Below, piece after piece: positions 10,420-22,286 of a stretch of DNA of 64,000 bases. Made by a program: the position numbers and the translations under genes. Numbering within the stretch: position 1 is the stretch's first letter; each line of letters opens with the position of its first letter. Location of the stretch: NCBI RefSeq assembly GCF_918797505.1, contig NC_092794.1, forward strand, positions 30,742,122 through 30,806,121, written 5' to 3'. The DNA is from Bemisia tabaci (lineage: Eukaryota > Arthropoda > Insecta > Hemiptera > Aleyrodidae). The notes beneath the pieces are model-generated. The model worked only from the letters and a program-made list of their open reading frames with translations. It was not told the DNA's origin and did no database searches.

Positions 10420-12800
10420 AAGAAACTGGAGTGCTCCCACACGAGGAACGGGAGGTGAAACACACCGCGCACCGCGAAACGCGATGATAAACGAACCAAA
10501 ACAAAAACAGAACACGTGAACAATCAGTGCTGTCATTTCCCAGAACATTTCCGAATTTCGGAACTTTTGAAATTTTCCGGAACTTTTGAAATTCCCGGAA
10601 CATGCTGGATCTTTTGCATTTTTCGGAACTTTCCTGGAACATTTGTTGTTTTATCGTTCGCGGTCTTTTATTTCTAAACCTAAAAAGTGAAAAGAAAAAG
10701 AAAATTAACGGCTTGCGCCCCTCAAAAATTGTCCTGTGTTTTTGCGCTTATTCTTCCTCTTATTCTTGTCGTTTTACTTTTTTGAAAATTTTTTAAACCC
10801 ATCGCAGATATCTTGTGGTTTACCTTCCCCCTCCAGGGATTTAGACCTCCCCCCGATTTTTCCCTGAATTATGGCCGCCATCCCCCCCCCCCCGGATTTC
10901 TCCTACATTTAGACCTCCCCCTTGAATTTCGTCTTTTTCCTGAGTTTCTTCTTCGATCTTCGATCAAAAAATTCCGCATGTCAAAAATCAATAATAATCG
11001 CCTAGATTAGGCAGGTATCCATTTGCACCTAATAACTCAGTGTGCCTGCGTGGATTGCGTGGTCTTAATGTGGAACCTCTCTCGAAGCTAATTTCATTTT
11101 TTAATAGAAAGTTAAATGAACTGAAAATATTCAAAATTTACATGAAAGTCTGTAAGAATTGCCTCAAATTGCCCCAAACAACATTAGAAATTTCAGAATT
11201 TTCCGGGCGAAGCCCCCTCAACCCCCTCACCTAGGAGTATTTCATACCTTTCAAACTCCCTCAGTGAGGGGAGTTCAATGAAGTAAGATTAAAGAGGAAC
11301 TCGTATGGATGCATAAGTTTTCGGGGAGGATGAAGGCACCACTAGATATGTTCGAGTATTAATCTCGACAAATAATGTAGCACTTAGGTACTTGCTACCT
11401 CCAACTTTTACAAGCCACTGAATATAAGCGCGAGCAAACTTAACTTCGTTACACGCATAATGTAAGCGAAGAAATCACGGATAGACTTATAGATCATTTA
11501 AGGTGCATTGTGCCTGGCGGTTAATCGTTGAATTGCAAAGTACACCCATGAAACCACCGCGGATCTTTAAATCGGCGGCTATTATGCTGCGTTCAAGGTA
11601 TAACATTAAAAATTGCATACGATAATAATTGTTCATTTATCCCAAGAAAATTTTTTGGCCTCATTTTAAATTTTATTTTTTATTTTTTTGCTCACAAATT
11701 TTCAATCTATAAACTGTGTTCTTATGTAAATTTGTATTTTTGAAGTTCAAGTAGCTGTTCTTCATTTTAAAATATCCATTATATCCTGTCATATCTGCAT
11801 TAAATACCAGTGCCTATGTTTTAAATTTGGGCCAAATTTATGCATTAAAAAATAGATTTATAGTGAGAATTGCCACTGACTGCAGAGGAAGCGACATTGA
11901 CTATTTCGTCTTTCATCTTTCAACGTTATTCGTAGAAAATTAGGACAACATTTTTCAAAACATGCTCCGGAAAAGTTCCGATAACTTATTCCGGCAAAAT
12001 TCCAGAAACCTGCTCTAGTGAAGATCCGCGAACCACTGCTCGTGAATAACTTACGCGTGACGTCACAGAATGACAAGACAGCCAGTAACAGCACGGAGAG
12101 CGGTAGAGCGCTGCCGTGATAGCAAAGAGAGCGGTAAGTGCAAAATTTTCGAAATGGAGTTTTCTTCAAAATCCGTCTAAACTCTTTTAGATGAAATTAC
12201 TGAGGCAGCTAAAACAGCAAAATTCATCCTAATTTAATGAAAACGAGACGTATGTAAAAGCCGTAAGTGCACAAAAAATTACACAGTTTTTTTTCAAGGC
12301 AGCCGTAGATGCATGAGAGCCGATGAAAACAGTGCTTTCCAGTAAAGTGCCGCCCTCTTCTGCCAATTTCTAACCTGAAAATGTGTTTGTTGTGCGTCCA
12401 AAACGCAACCACGAAAGCATGCAGAAGATGGCACTTTACGGCTGCCTTGCCTAACAATAACCTAGCATGAAAATGAAAAATGCCCTTTTTATGTAATGGA
12501 AATAAAATCAGTCGATTTTTAATCATCCATACGATTTCTAGGAGTCTTCCGGACGATTAGTGGCAATTTGACAAAGAACGAAAGCTTCTTTCAATAAAAT
12601 GATCTTGTCAGATTTTTTTTCTCAGAGAGCCCGTTTTCTCAAAACTTCATTTTTGCACTTACGGCTCTCCTCGCTATCACGGCAGAGCGTACGGATCTCG
12701 CACACGGAGCGCTGCGTCCGGGAACACTGCCCCCACTACTGGACTCATTGCATTCCCGTTCCTTGTCGAGGCGGAGCGGCAGCGCTCTCTAAACTCGACC
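10420..12800. other. Interior of the 2.9-kb element, no gene seen
   Basis: It contains a short degenerate tandem block with 'ggaacttttgaaatt' units at about 10540-10640 and a small hairpin 'ctccctcagtgaggggag' near 11259. Around 12120-12150 and 12650-12690 there are inverted copies of a 'gcacttacggctctc..cgctatcacggcag' phrase, which recurs at about 34990-35025. A CRE-like GTGACGTCAC lies near 12056. ORFs 11858-12169 and 12224-12526 have no recognisable domain. Confidence 0.4.
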
Positions 12801-13017
12801 CCCGCCTGCTAGGTTTGGCAACTATGCGAAGCACTGCTCGGAAAGAAATACTTTTTGTAGCGCGTGGAGAAACATTTTTCTTCGACCGGGGGAAAATATT
12901 TTTCTCTCATGCGGGAAAAAGAAACTTTTTCTCTCGCCCGAGAAAAATATTTCGCTCCTAGTAAAAAAAAGTTTTTCTCCTCGTTGAAAAAGTTTCGTTA
13001 CGGAAATGATGCCATAG

Positions 13018-14124
13018 ATATCACTTGAACATTTTAAGAGCAACTAAGGTAATAGTAAATCGGGCTCCAGTAGAACACGTGAGACGTAATAATATGAGTA
13101 TGTAAATATAGTAGTTAGCAACTACAAAGAATTAAACTCTTATCCAAATTAGGTAAATCTATTAACAACTAGTAAGAGGTTGGTAACGACCGACCAGAAA
13201 TCACTTGAAAATTTTTAAGAAACCAATGAAGTAGTGTATCGGAATGAAAGTGGGCGTAATAATATGAGTGTGTAATATTAGTTATGATCTAAAATGAATT
13301 AAACTTTAAATTAAATCTGTTCATTATTCACAAATAAATACAGTAGCTGGAGGTTGGTATAATCGACGGCGTTTCGTTCCTGAAACTCGGACGGACCTGA
13401 ACAGAATGAACCAATGGCGTTGAACCACCACTAGTTTTCTTTCTAAATTAAAAAATTATAGCTAAAATTTTGAACGATTGAAGCAGATGCTGGATTATCC
13501 GTGCAATAAAGCCCTATTTTACGTGGCGAAATGAAATCCTTATATCTTCAATAGGTGCCCTTTATATAGGCTCCATTACAATCTGCGGCCTTGTAAGCGA
13601 GAAATCTGTTGTCAAAGATGGTCATGACTGGTAAGTCTCAGTCGGTTTAGTCGTATTTTTCGTAATTTCTCTTTTAGAACACTAGGAATGTTAAAAAACT
13701 GTAAAAACCCGTAGACACGGTAACATGGCGATTCTTTAGGTACCCACTTTCATAGGTCTAAGGTTTACCGTTATCGCGGAGTTTGAGTAACTTTCTCAGG
13801 ACCCTGGATTCTTGAAATTCAAATTTCCCGGCAAAGTAAAAAGTAAAATTTTCCTCGTTTTGGGTCATTAAGTGCTTATAACTTTTTGAAAACTCAATGG
13901 ATCTTAATGAAACTCTTCCTCTTTGTAGTCCTAATTGAGATGCGTCCGTAGACACCAAGATCGTAGGAATCCGTGCCGTTGTTTGGACTGCAGTCGGATG
14001 GGAACCGAATCAATTTTCAGATTAAGGGAGGTGCCTGTGACTAAGAGTGTCGGCTACCCGTTTGCTATCGGGACTTTAGTAGGACGTCATTTTCCTCGAC
14101 TGGGGGTGGCTACCGCCACTCTTG
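13018..14124 (+). repeat. Repeat R1, 3' part
   Basis: It matches 43435-44523 closely through 'gagacgtaataa', 'ggttggtaacgaccgaccag' and 'cggagtttgagtaactttc', ending 'ggtggctaccgccactcttgac'. No coding capacity is recognised; ORFs 13758-13958 and 13935-14156 are uncorroborated. Confidence 0.8.
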
Positions 14125-14189
14125 ACTTTGGGTCTTGTTATAGACCTCATCAGTAGATCACAATCGTCAGTGAGATCAAAAGCCAAAAA

Positions 14190-14780
14190 TTTCAACAATT
14201 TTTAATTGGAGTCAAAAATTTTGAGGTCCAATGAGTACCAGTACGAAACTTGCCGTCTTCCTGAGCTGAACGCTCTTCCCCGGCTCCAGTTATGTACTGC
14301 CGTCCTGGTTATACATTAGAGCTCAAAATTTTTGACTCCAATTGAAAATTTTGGAAGTTTCTGGTTTTGTTTTCAAAATAGTGTGGACCCATTACTATTT
14401 TGCCACCTTTTTACTCAGTTCGGGTCACGTTTGTAGGGTTATTTCCTCTTTTTTTCGTGATTCTAGGGAAAATGGTTGAAAAAATCACATTTTTAAGGCG
14501 GAGCTAATAAACTGCTGTTTCACAGAATTTAATCAAGTTTAGGAACTATTGACGTACGTTCTCTAGAAGTAAATTTCACGCTCTTTGCAATGAGCATAAC
14601 AGGTTTTTTTTTTTCAGATAATCGTGGTTGGAGGTATGAAGCAAAGTTTCTCCTAAAATCAGCAAAAATGCGCCTTTTTTAAGCTAACTTTTGAAGAAAA
14701 CGTTAATTTCACGACCAAAAGATTAAGTTAGAAAAAACAAAGGGGGTGATTTCGGTAGGAAATTTCCTGCTCTTTCCGCT

Positions 14781-14829
<49 letters not shown>

Positions 14830-15020
14830 TGAGATGAACCGTTGAGGAGATATTTGCAAGAATCTAATCGTAGGTTTTCTCAATTTTGAAAGATTCAAAA
14901 TGGCGGCGCCCTGAGGACCAGCCAATTTTCCTGAAGTTAATATGGTCATTTTCGGACTTCTTTAGCACCTAGGAATCGAAAAAAATTGGTTTGGTTTGAA
15001 GGACAGAACCCATGTTGACC
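14190..15020 (-). repeat. Uninterrupted L-R repeat (empty site of the 4.6-kb element)
   Basis: Read on the minus strand, this is L (as at 4137-4548) joined directly to R (as at 9148-9440). The junction reads 'agagcgtgaaatttacttc', where the other copy has about 4.6 kb. A 47-T run (14782-14828) lies inside L. The end near 14210-14340 carries a local inverted repeat ('ttggagtcaaaaattttgag'). Confidence 0.7.
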
Positions 15021-16894
15021 AGTCTAATATAAAGTAGATCAAGTTTTTGAAAGCAAGGTGTATAAACAATAGGTACATGAAAAAAATAAAATAAAATATG
15101 GACGGATAAATAGTTATTGAAATAAATTAAATGAAATAAGAAAAATGATTAATATAAATTGATGAAAAATGGATTACTGAACATTTTGGGAACATTATAT
15201 TTTTATTTAAACTTTTTTTAGGGGTTTAGAATACGTGAAAAAATCTTAAACCTCAAGCTAAAGCCCGTAAGGAACTGATGATCTCTAAAATATAGCAAAA
15301 TGCAATGGAATTTTTTTTAATATTACTTCCTGGTCCCATAATTGAGCAACATTCTTTTGACTTTAAGCCGCAGGTATAAATTAAATTTTATTCAATGCAC
15401 AAAAAAGTTTGGAAAGTAAAGTAGATGGAAAAAATGCTTAAAGGAAAATTCACTCACAGAAAAAATGTCAACATGGATTTCAAAAATTAGTAAGGCCACA
15501 AAGGCAAGAATAAGAAAAACGTCTTTGAACATATCTATCGATCAACACACAATAATAAGACGCCAACCGAACGTTTCCGACTTTCTCCAAATATATACTG
15601 AAGGTTTGGTGCAAATTACCGAATGATCGGTGTCCATTACCTTAAAAGTTTGGTGATACCTTACCGAACTCGGTTGGTCGTGTGTTCCAAACGCCGTAAT
15701 GCCGCACGGTTTACAAAACCCAATTCTTAGATTTGTGCCACCGAACAACCGCATACCGAAGGATTTGGTGAAAATGACCGAACTTTTTTTTCAGTGTACG
15801 AATTTCCCACGAAATGAGCCAATTGGGGACTTGGAAACGTAATACTGAACTAATTTTGAACTAACTGAGATAGTGTTGGGGCAGAGTTAGGGGAAATTGG
15901 CTCATTTCGCGGGAAAATCGTATGACCTTTGAAGTGACGTATTTGGGGGTCCGAACCCCCCCCCCCCCCCTTAAAATTAGTTTTGATTTCTGCAATTTTT
16001 ACTTAAAAGCTCTTAACATTTGGTGAATTTTTCCCGTTTAATTTTTCTCTTTGCGAAAATTTTAACTTGAGTTATGTTTTTTGAAAAATCGACCCTTCAG
16101 AGATCAAATTTGACCTTTTACCTTTTACAACTCGGTCAAAAATTAAAATATTGATCTGCGGTTTGCACCGAAATTCTTAGTTTTTAATGTTCTTTCCAAT
16201 CATATCACAAGATAGGGGTTACCTTTTGAAAAACAATGTTGGCCACCCGCCCCCCCTTTCCCCCCGAGGGAGGGGCAAAAATGTTGACCTCCCTAGAAGA
16301 TGGTCCTTTTTGAGTTAGAAACATTTTCGTTTTTCTATCCCTGACCGTTCAAAAGTTAGAGGGCGGAAGCGGGTCTTTTGGAACATCCTTTATAGAGTGA
16401 TCGGTAAAAATTCAATGATCACAGGCAACAATAAATTGCTTGTCGTGCATACAGCGTGTCTACCAGTCAATGTTCCTCTTCTTGAATTACGAATATCATT
16501 AAAAAATGTAAATAAGTTGACATTTTTTCCTTTTTTCCATTTTGCCTTTTTCCTTTTTGCCTTCCTTCCGTCGGATCAAATGGTCGTTTAGAATTAGCAT
16601 TAGGAATTAATGATGTAGAAGTAGTACCATTTAGTAGTATACTTTCATGGTGATAAATGTAATTTGATTGAAAAACTATTTTTAGTAAACTTCAAGAAAA
16701 TAAAACGCAAAACCATTCACGCAAAAAACTTCTCGGTAACCAATGAAATTACCAATTTTAATGGGGTTTTCCCTCCGGAAAAAAGGACTTGACAAAGAAT
16801 TTTAAATTTTCGTTCAGGCTCAGCTTCTAAACGATCCTGAGGTGACGTCTCCGTGGTGACAGTTATTGAATATCGGTTCTCTCACCAACATATT
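15021..16894. other. Gene-free stretch with repeat debris
   Basis: No gene is seen. About 15450-15795 may be a decayed MITE: 'accgaa' phrases recur and it ends 'aactttttttttcagtg'. A run of about 18 C lies near 15955-15970. Positions 16060-16300 resemble a decayed mariner-like foldback fragment (compare 230-500). ORF 16397-16591 has no recognisable domain. Confidence 0.35.
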
Positions 16895-16899
16895 ATTCC

Positions 16900-17068
16900 T
16901 GTTGGACGGATTGGGTTTTAGATAATATTGTAATTAAAATTGAACTTGTACTTATGTATCACATCTTTTATTTCTTATCAACAACAACGAACGGACAACG
17001 ATCACCAGTCATCAACTGCAGTTGCAACGGCGCCAGATACGAATTTACGCTCGTTACTTATTCTAACA
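16900..17068 (-). repeat. Copia 3' LTR
   Basis: Intact 169-bp LTR. On the plus strand it reads from TGTTGGACGG to TATTCTAACA. It is flanked on the outside by ATTCC and inside by the polypurine tract. It is the reference for recognising inserted DNA in the other LTR. Confidence 0.95.
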
Positions 17069-17081
17069 TGCCTCCTGAATT
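17069..17081 (-). other. Copia polypurine tract
   Basis: On the minus strand the sequence before the 3' LTR is AATTCAGGAGGCA. A near copy (AATTAAGGAGGCA) lies about 280 bp further into the element at 17351-17363, possibly a duplicated or second tract. Confidence 0.6.
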
Positions 17082-17393
17082 AGGTATCGGAGGGAGAAAC
17101 ATGTAGATGTACAAATTCACATTACAATTTCATAATACAATTTTAAAAATTATCACGGCAATGTACTAAAATATTTTAACAAAGTTTACAGTAAAGAATC
17201 AGACGATTTTGTTGAGATTTTTGTGGAAAAAAAAACTAAAAGAATAATTAAAACATTCATTCGGAGCTCCTCATTCATACCAAAATAAAAACAAAATACT
17301 AAAATCTCTCTGATTCTTGAATTCACAGCAAATTTATCATTATTTAAGCATGCCTCCTTAATTTTGGGGTGGATTCATACAAAACTTGATTAC

Positions 17394-17966
17394 CTAATAC
17401 AAAGCTGATAAAGAACGAAATTTTACAAATAGTGCTCTTCCTAGGGATATGGTTAAGATATCTGCAATTTGATCATTTTTGGAAATTTTTACGATTTCAA
17501 TTAATTTTTGGGATACATAATTACTGACATAATGGTACCTGGTATCAATATGTTTGGAGTTTTTGTGGAAACGTCCATGGTTACCTAATTCAAAAGCGCC
17601 AGTGTTGTCTTCATAAATAGGGATAGGTGAATTAAAGTTAATTTTTAGTTCTGACAGAAGGCCATTGATTGGAAGAATTTCTGAAACACATTCTGACAAC
17701 GCAGAAAATTCGGCATGAGATGATGCTAGTGAAACAACTTTTTGTTTCTGCGATTTCCATAAAATAGGAGTGTTGTTCAATCCGACTAGAATACCTGATG
17801 TAGATTTTCTATCTAGTCCATCTGCTCCATGATCGGAGTCAACAAAAGCGTCTAGAATTATATTGGGGTTTCCATTAAACGTTAATTTTAAATTTTTTGT
17901 GTGATATAAATAAGACAAAATTCGTAGAGCATAATGGACCACTAGACAAGGTACGAATTTAAGCAT
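17394..17966 (-). pseudogene. Copia Pol fragment: RNase H and C-terminus
   Basis: The 190-codon reading shows the Copia RNase H arrangement: 'AFVDSDHGAD' for the usual DADWAGD block, 'SQKQKVVSLASSHAEFSALSE', 'IYEDNTGA', and 'KHIDTRYHYV' followed by 'QIADILTISLGRALF'. RNase H removes the RNA strand during reverse transcription. The first residues (about 17942-17966) come from the inserted MITE end, not from Copia; true Copia sequence starts around 'VVHYALRILSYL'. Confidence 0.9.
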
Positions 17967-18477
17967 TCTGATACATGTTTATTAACTAAAATTTCACGTA
18001 GAACACGACTCGCGCAATGAAAATTACTAAAACCCACCCCTAACGAAGATATTAACGTTTTTATTTCACATTGGTTACGAGAAATTTGAACTGCCTGCTC
18101 ATAACAAACTCAAAGCTCTGCGTGAGTCAAATCGCGCACTACAACGGTTTCGGCAATCTTCTCTATCGAGCAATGTTCATTTCCCATCATATGTTGTTTA
18201 AACTTTAAGCAATTTGTTGTAGCTGAGCCAAAGCGTCAAGATTGAGGTTGCCAGATTTTTATATCGCAGAGACTCTCATGATAAACGTTTAGCGCGCGAT
18301 GTGAATCACATAGAACATTGAGTTTTCATGAGCGGGTGGTTTGAATTCACGCATCAAGAATCATTGAATATCTTCGTAAAGAGTTGATTTCGGTAATTTT
18401 CGTTGTGCGTATCGTGTTCTACGTGAAATTTTGGTTAAGAAACATGTATCAGAATGCTGAAATTCGTACCTTGTCTA
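17942..18477. mobile_element. MITE inside the Copia polymerase gene
   Basis: 536 bp with long inverted ends (TAGACAAGGTACGAATTT, then 'cattctgatacatgttt' and 'aaaatttcacgtagaacacg'). It interrupts Pol between the 'ETHFNGP' and 'HYALRILSYL' codons. The 8-bp flanks ATGGACCA and TTGGTCCA agree at 6 of 8 positions, so a hAT-like 8-bp duplication is likely but not clean. No ORF of note. Confidence 0.85.
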
Positions 18478-18889
18478 TTGGTCCATTGAAATGAGTTTCT
18501 GTACACGAGTTTTGGAAACGGCTAAGATAGTTGACAGAATAGGATATATCTGGTCTGCTACCTGTTGAAATATACAAAAGAGTACCGATGAGGTTTCTAT
18601 ACACAAGGTTGGAATTTTTCTTTTCTCCATGTTCTATTTTTAATTTCTCTTCCATGGGAGTATTACACCTTTTGGAATAAATAACATTAAATTTTATTGC
18701 CGCTTTTTCAATGTAAGATTCTTGGCTTAAAGTTATAGTTTGAGATGTTCTGTCATGAACGATATTCATGCCTAAGTAATCTGTTACTTCCCCTAAGTCT
18801 GACATACGAAATTGATTGGTCAGTTTAGCTTTTACATCGTTTATTGCACATAAATCTCGGCTAAATATGTAGAAGGATATCATCGACAT
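18449..18889 (-). pseudogene. Copia Pol fragment: C-terminal part of RT
   Basis: It reads 'AKLTNQFRMSDLGEVTDYLGMNIVHD', the classic region downstream of the Copia RT active site, then 'GTLLYISTGSRPDISYSVNYLSRFQ'. The last codons, from 'DKVRISAF', belong to the inserted MITE. Just upstream (about 18890-19020) the frame is broken, but 'YGLRESPRDWYETF' and 'IIHVDDILL' (the YVDD-type catalytic box, here HVDD) can still be read in shifted frames. Confidence 0.9.
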
Positions 18890-19025
18890 GTATGATTAAG
18901 TGGACAACATAATTTTTTGTTCTTAATACATACAAGCAGCAATCAAATTTTGATGTATAACAAAATTAATATTTATTGAACGTTTCATACCAATCACGAG
19001 GGCTCTCTCGTAATCCGTATAACGC

Positions 19026-19595
19026 TTACTTCAGTTCCAGGACTTTATTCTCTTGAATTTTGAATCCTTTAGGGGGATGGACATAGACTTTGCCTTTCAC
19101 TTTACTGTTTAGGAATGCGGTCTTAAAATCTAATTTATGAATGAACCAATCAAAGGAACAGGCTAATGCTAGAAGGATTTTTAGAGAACAAACGCGTGCT
19201 ACTGGTGAATAAATTTGGTCATCAATTTCATTTATTTGCTGATAACCACGAGAGACTACTCGTGCTTTGTATTTCCCGTTAGGTTTGACACGATACAACC
19301 ACTTAATTTCTATAACTTCCTGGTCTTTCGGAATATTCACAATTTTCCAGGTGTCATGTTCTTTTAAGCTTTGGAGTTCTTCATCCATGGCATACTGCCA
19401 TTCTTCCACTTGGGGACTAGTTACAGCTTGTTCATACGTTAAAGGGATTTCAACGTCGCATCTGTTGGCAAAAATTGGATCTTCTATTAACCTACGGGGT
19501 GCTCTAATGATTCTTCTTGGTAGAGTTGGAGGGGGTGGAGGTGTGGGTGGAGTTTGAATTACATTTTGAGTCTCATTTTCATTATTTCTATTCAC
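19026..19595 (-). pseudogene. Copia Pol fragment: N-terminal part of RT
   Basis: A proline-rich linker ('TPPTPPPPPTLPRR') leads into the Copia RT start: 'AMDEELQSLKEHDTWKIV', 'IKWLYRVKPNGKYKARVVSRG', 'LDFKTAFLNSKVKGKVYVHPP'. It stops at a TGA or TAA where 'KALYGL' is expected. RVT_2-type reverse transcriptase. It is separated from the integrase part by a frameshift near 19600. Confidence 0.93.
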
Positions 19596-20194
19596 TATTT
19601 CATGTTGGGTATTTTCACTATTATCTCTAAAAAATAAAAATTCGTTGTTTTCCGTGAGATTTTTCTCATTTGATTGTTCCAGTTTAAATATTTATTTTCA
19701 CTTTTAATGCAAGGGTCGGAATTTTCAATAAATTTTACATCCCTACTTATAATTACTTTCTGGCCGATTAGCACTTTATAGCCGTAGTCAGAATATCCTA
19801 AGAGAATACCTTTTTCCGCTCTTGGATCTAATTTTGCAGATTTCCTTTTTTCAATAGGAACATCCACAAATACAGTAGTACCACATAGTTTGAGATTTGA
19901 AATATCTGGTTTTTTTCCAAAAAAAATTTCGTAAGGCGTTTTTCTTATTTTTGTATTCGCTAATGATCGATTCCCTAGATATGCAGCTGTTAAAATTAGT
20001 TCTGGCCAGAATTTGACATTGACTTGTGTTTCATTCAGTGAGCAACGGGTGCGAGCAACAATTGTACGATTAAATCTCTCTGCAGTCCCATTAAGTTGAT
20101 GCGTACCTATAGCTAGGGCAAGGCCTAAGATAGATTCCTTTTTCTTTAATAAAATCCCTAAAAGCATGATTGATATACTTTGTGCCATTATCAC
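19595..20194 (-). pseudogene. Copia Pol fragment: integrase core, C-terminal half
   Basis: 'QLNGTAERFNRTIVARTRCSL' carries the third catalytic acidic residue (E of AER) of the DDE integrase. It is followed by 'KKPDISNLKLCGTTVFVDVP' and 'KGILLGYSDYGYKV', standard Copia integrase landmarks. The first 25 or so residues are in the wrong frame: the correct frame around 20110-20200 reads through 'CDNGTKYINHAF' after an in-frame TAG. Confidence 0.9.
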
Positions 20195-20201
20195 AATGTA
20201 G

Positions 20202-22013
20202 CTATTTGATTGATCTGTTTGTTAGATTTTCAACTAAGTTAATGAATTCAATAAATTTATCTAAAACTTCACTTTTTGATGTTAATGTAAAAACTACTGC
20301 AAATTTGCTGAAGTCGTCAATAAAGGAGATAATGTATCTTTCTCTTCGATAACCTACTGGGTTCATTGGACCATTTAAATCCGTATGTACAATATCTAAA
20401 ACATTATTTGCACAAGTGCGCTGATTTTGGAATTTACTGCGGACCATTTTACTCGTTAGACATATTTCACAATCAAGGTGTTTATTCTCCAGTTTCTTAG
20501 GGAGGCCATCAGCTAGTTTTAGATTGACCAACGTATTTAAATCAGAAAAATTTATATGACCTAGTAATCTATGCCATTTATCTGTATCACTGCCAACAGT
20601 ATTTGCAGTAATTTCTTTTCGCAGAATATGATTTAAACGAACATTACAGTGCAACTTAAAAATTTTTCCACTTCTTTTTGCTACGCTAGTTAGTTCATTT
20701 TGGAAGTGAATTTGGGCACAATTATTATGGAAGTTTACAGTATAACCATTATCTGCAATTTTTGATACACTTAGAAGATTTTCTTTCATTTTTGGAGCAC
20801 AAAATACATTACTCACAGTTGTTTCGACTTGTTGGCCATAAACATCACAAGAAATTACAACTTGACCTACTTTGTCTGAAGTTAGCTTATTATCAATTGC
20901 TACAGTGATTTCGATTGGGTCTTCCAGGATTGCAAATTCTGAAAATAAACTTTGATCATTGATAATATGGTCACTGCATCCGCTATCAAGTAACCAATAC
21001 ATAGATTTTTGAGACAGGGGATTTTCTACAGTTAATTGGAAGGTGTTTACCTCTAAACTAGTGGAGTTATAGGCCATAAAGCTATGAGAGTTTTGATTTG
21101 AGAAATTTCCTCTGCGAGAGCGAGTTGAGTTATTTCTGTATCCTCGGGATGGACTTCGACCTCTAGAATTGGATGGTGTTCGGTAGTTGGATGGGAGTGA
21201 GTAGCACTCAGCAGCTGTATGATTTGGTTTGAAGCACAGTTGACGTTTGGCTTGGGAGTCACTTGAATACTGTCTTTGATTGTTGTAGTTGTGATAACGT
21301 GGACCTCTTGGACGCCTGTGGAAACCTCTGGAGTATGGGCGACTCGAGCTTGATGATGATGCAGGTTGGTTTGTGTATCGACTAGAATTTTGATTAAATT
21401 GGTGCATATTCTGTACTTGAGAGCTTAAAGCTAAGGAATCTTCAGGATCTTTGCGAGCATTGAAAGAAGAGAGAACTTTTTGCCTAATGTATTCAACGTT
21501 TTTATCAGCGTCTGGGAGGGCATCAAATACATCAGTTAGATAACACATGCTGGGTGGTAAAGCTAGAAGAAGATAGCTCAGTTTTTTTCCCTCAGTGATA
21601 CTTTTGCCAGTTGATTTCAGTTCATTTAAGGCTTTTTCAAAGTTAGAGAAGAAATCTTCAGGTTTCTCATTTTCTGTTAATTTAACTTCTAAGAGTTTGC
21701 GTTTTGCGTTCACTTTCCTCGATGTACTATGTACGGCGTACAAAGAGTCAAGCTTATATATCATACGTCTTGGTGTTACCTCTTCACTAATTATCTCTAG
21801 TTGAGAGTCTGCCACCGTGTTGATCAGGAAATTTGTCGCTTTTGTCTGCATCGATTGCCATTCTTCTTCGGTTACTCTTGCTGCGGGTCGTGCATGGAGA
21901 GTGATTTCTCTGTGACATTCCTTAAGCTCTAGAAACTTTGTGAGACGGAATTTCCAGTTGGCGTAGTTCGTGCCCTTGAATATTGGAATTTTTATGAAAT
22001 TTTCTACATCCAT
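20202..22013 (-). pseudogene. Copia Gag, protease and integrase N-terminus
   Basis: The open frame extends upstream to about 22205, but only through leader sequence. The first ATG is at 22013, giving a start 'MDVENFIKIPIFKGTNYANWKF', typical of Copia Gag. A Gag core (to about 21480) is followed by an Arg/Ser-rich tract and a defective zinc knuckle: 'LCFKPNHTAAEC' lacks the second Cys of CX2CX4HX4C. The protease site 'LLDSGCSDH' is near 20985. The integrase zinc-binding region 'WHRLLGHINF...CEIC' and the first catalytic Asp in 'HTDLNGP' follow. The frame ends at a TAG where the integrase should continue. In the intact family this would be a single polyprotein. Confidence 0.93.
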
Positions 22014-22209
22014 AATAATTGTTGCGAGTTGCGACAAAGAAAAACGATCAGGCAACACGAGGTTAAGGAGTAGGAGTACGTGTATAGGCACAACCGGCAC
22101 ACTACGATGTTTTTCGACATGCGTTTTGAATAAACTACTACTACGACGCGGAGTATTTTTTTTTACTTTTTGAACACTTCCCTTGTTTGTTACTGAATAA
22201 ATCACGGAC

Positions 22210-22220
22210 CTCTGCTACCA
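22210..22220 (-). other. Copia primer-binding site (tRNA-iMet)
   Basis: On the minus strand, TGGTAGCAGAG directly follows the 5' LTR. It is complementary to the last 11 bases of the usual animal initiator tRNA-Met (ending CUCUGCUACCA), which would prime minus-strand cDNA synthesis. Confidence 0.85.
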
Positions 22221-22286
22221 TGTTGGACGGATTGGGTTTTAGATAATATTATAATTAAAATTGAACTTGTACTTATGTATCACATC

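Larger units (their letters stand above)
10091..13017. mobile_element. 2.9-kb TIR element inserted in repeat R1
   Basis: The ends are inverted: CTATGGCATCATTTTCGTAAC on the left and GATGCCATAG on the right. The arms are purine-rich minisatellites (10110-10380 and 12835-13000) that continue into the shared phrase 'agcagtgcttcgca'. The left arm is about 320 bp and the right about 210 bp. The uninterrupted target is at 43400-43440. A short GATA or ATA duplication is possible but ambiguous. There is no transposase: internal ORFs at 10151-10642 and 12599-12961 are read-through of the low-complexity arms. The superfamily is unassigned. Confidence 0.75.

Noticed and set aside
10151..10642. 163-codon minus-strand ORF rich in Phe, Leu and Ser
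   Set aside because: It reads through a purine/pyrimidine minisatellite; composition alone explains the open frame.
19267..19557. 96-codon plus-strand ORF
   Set aside because: It is the complement of the Copia reverse transcriptase region.
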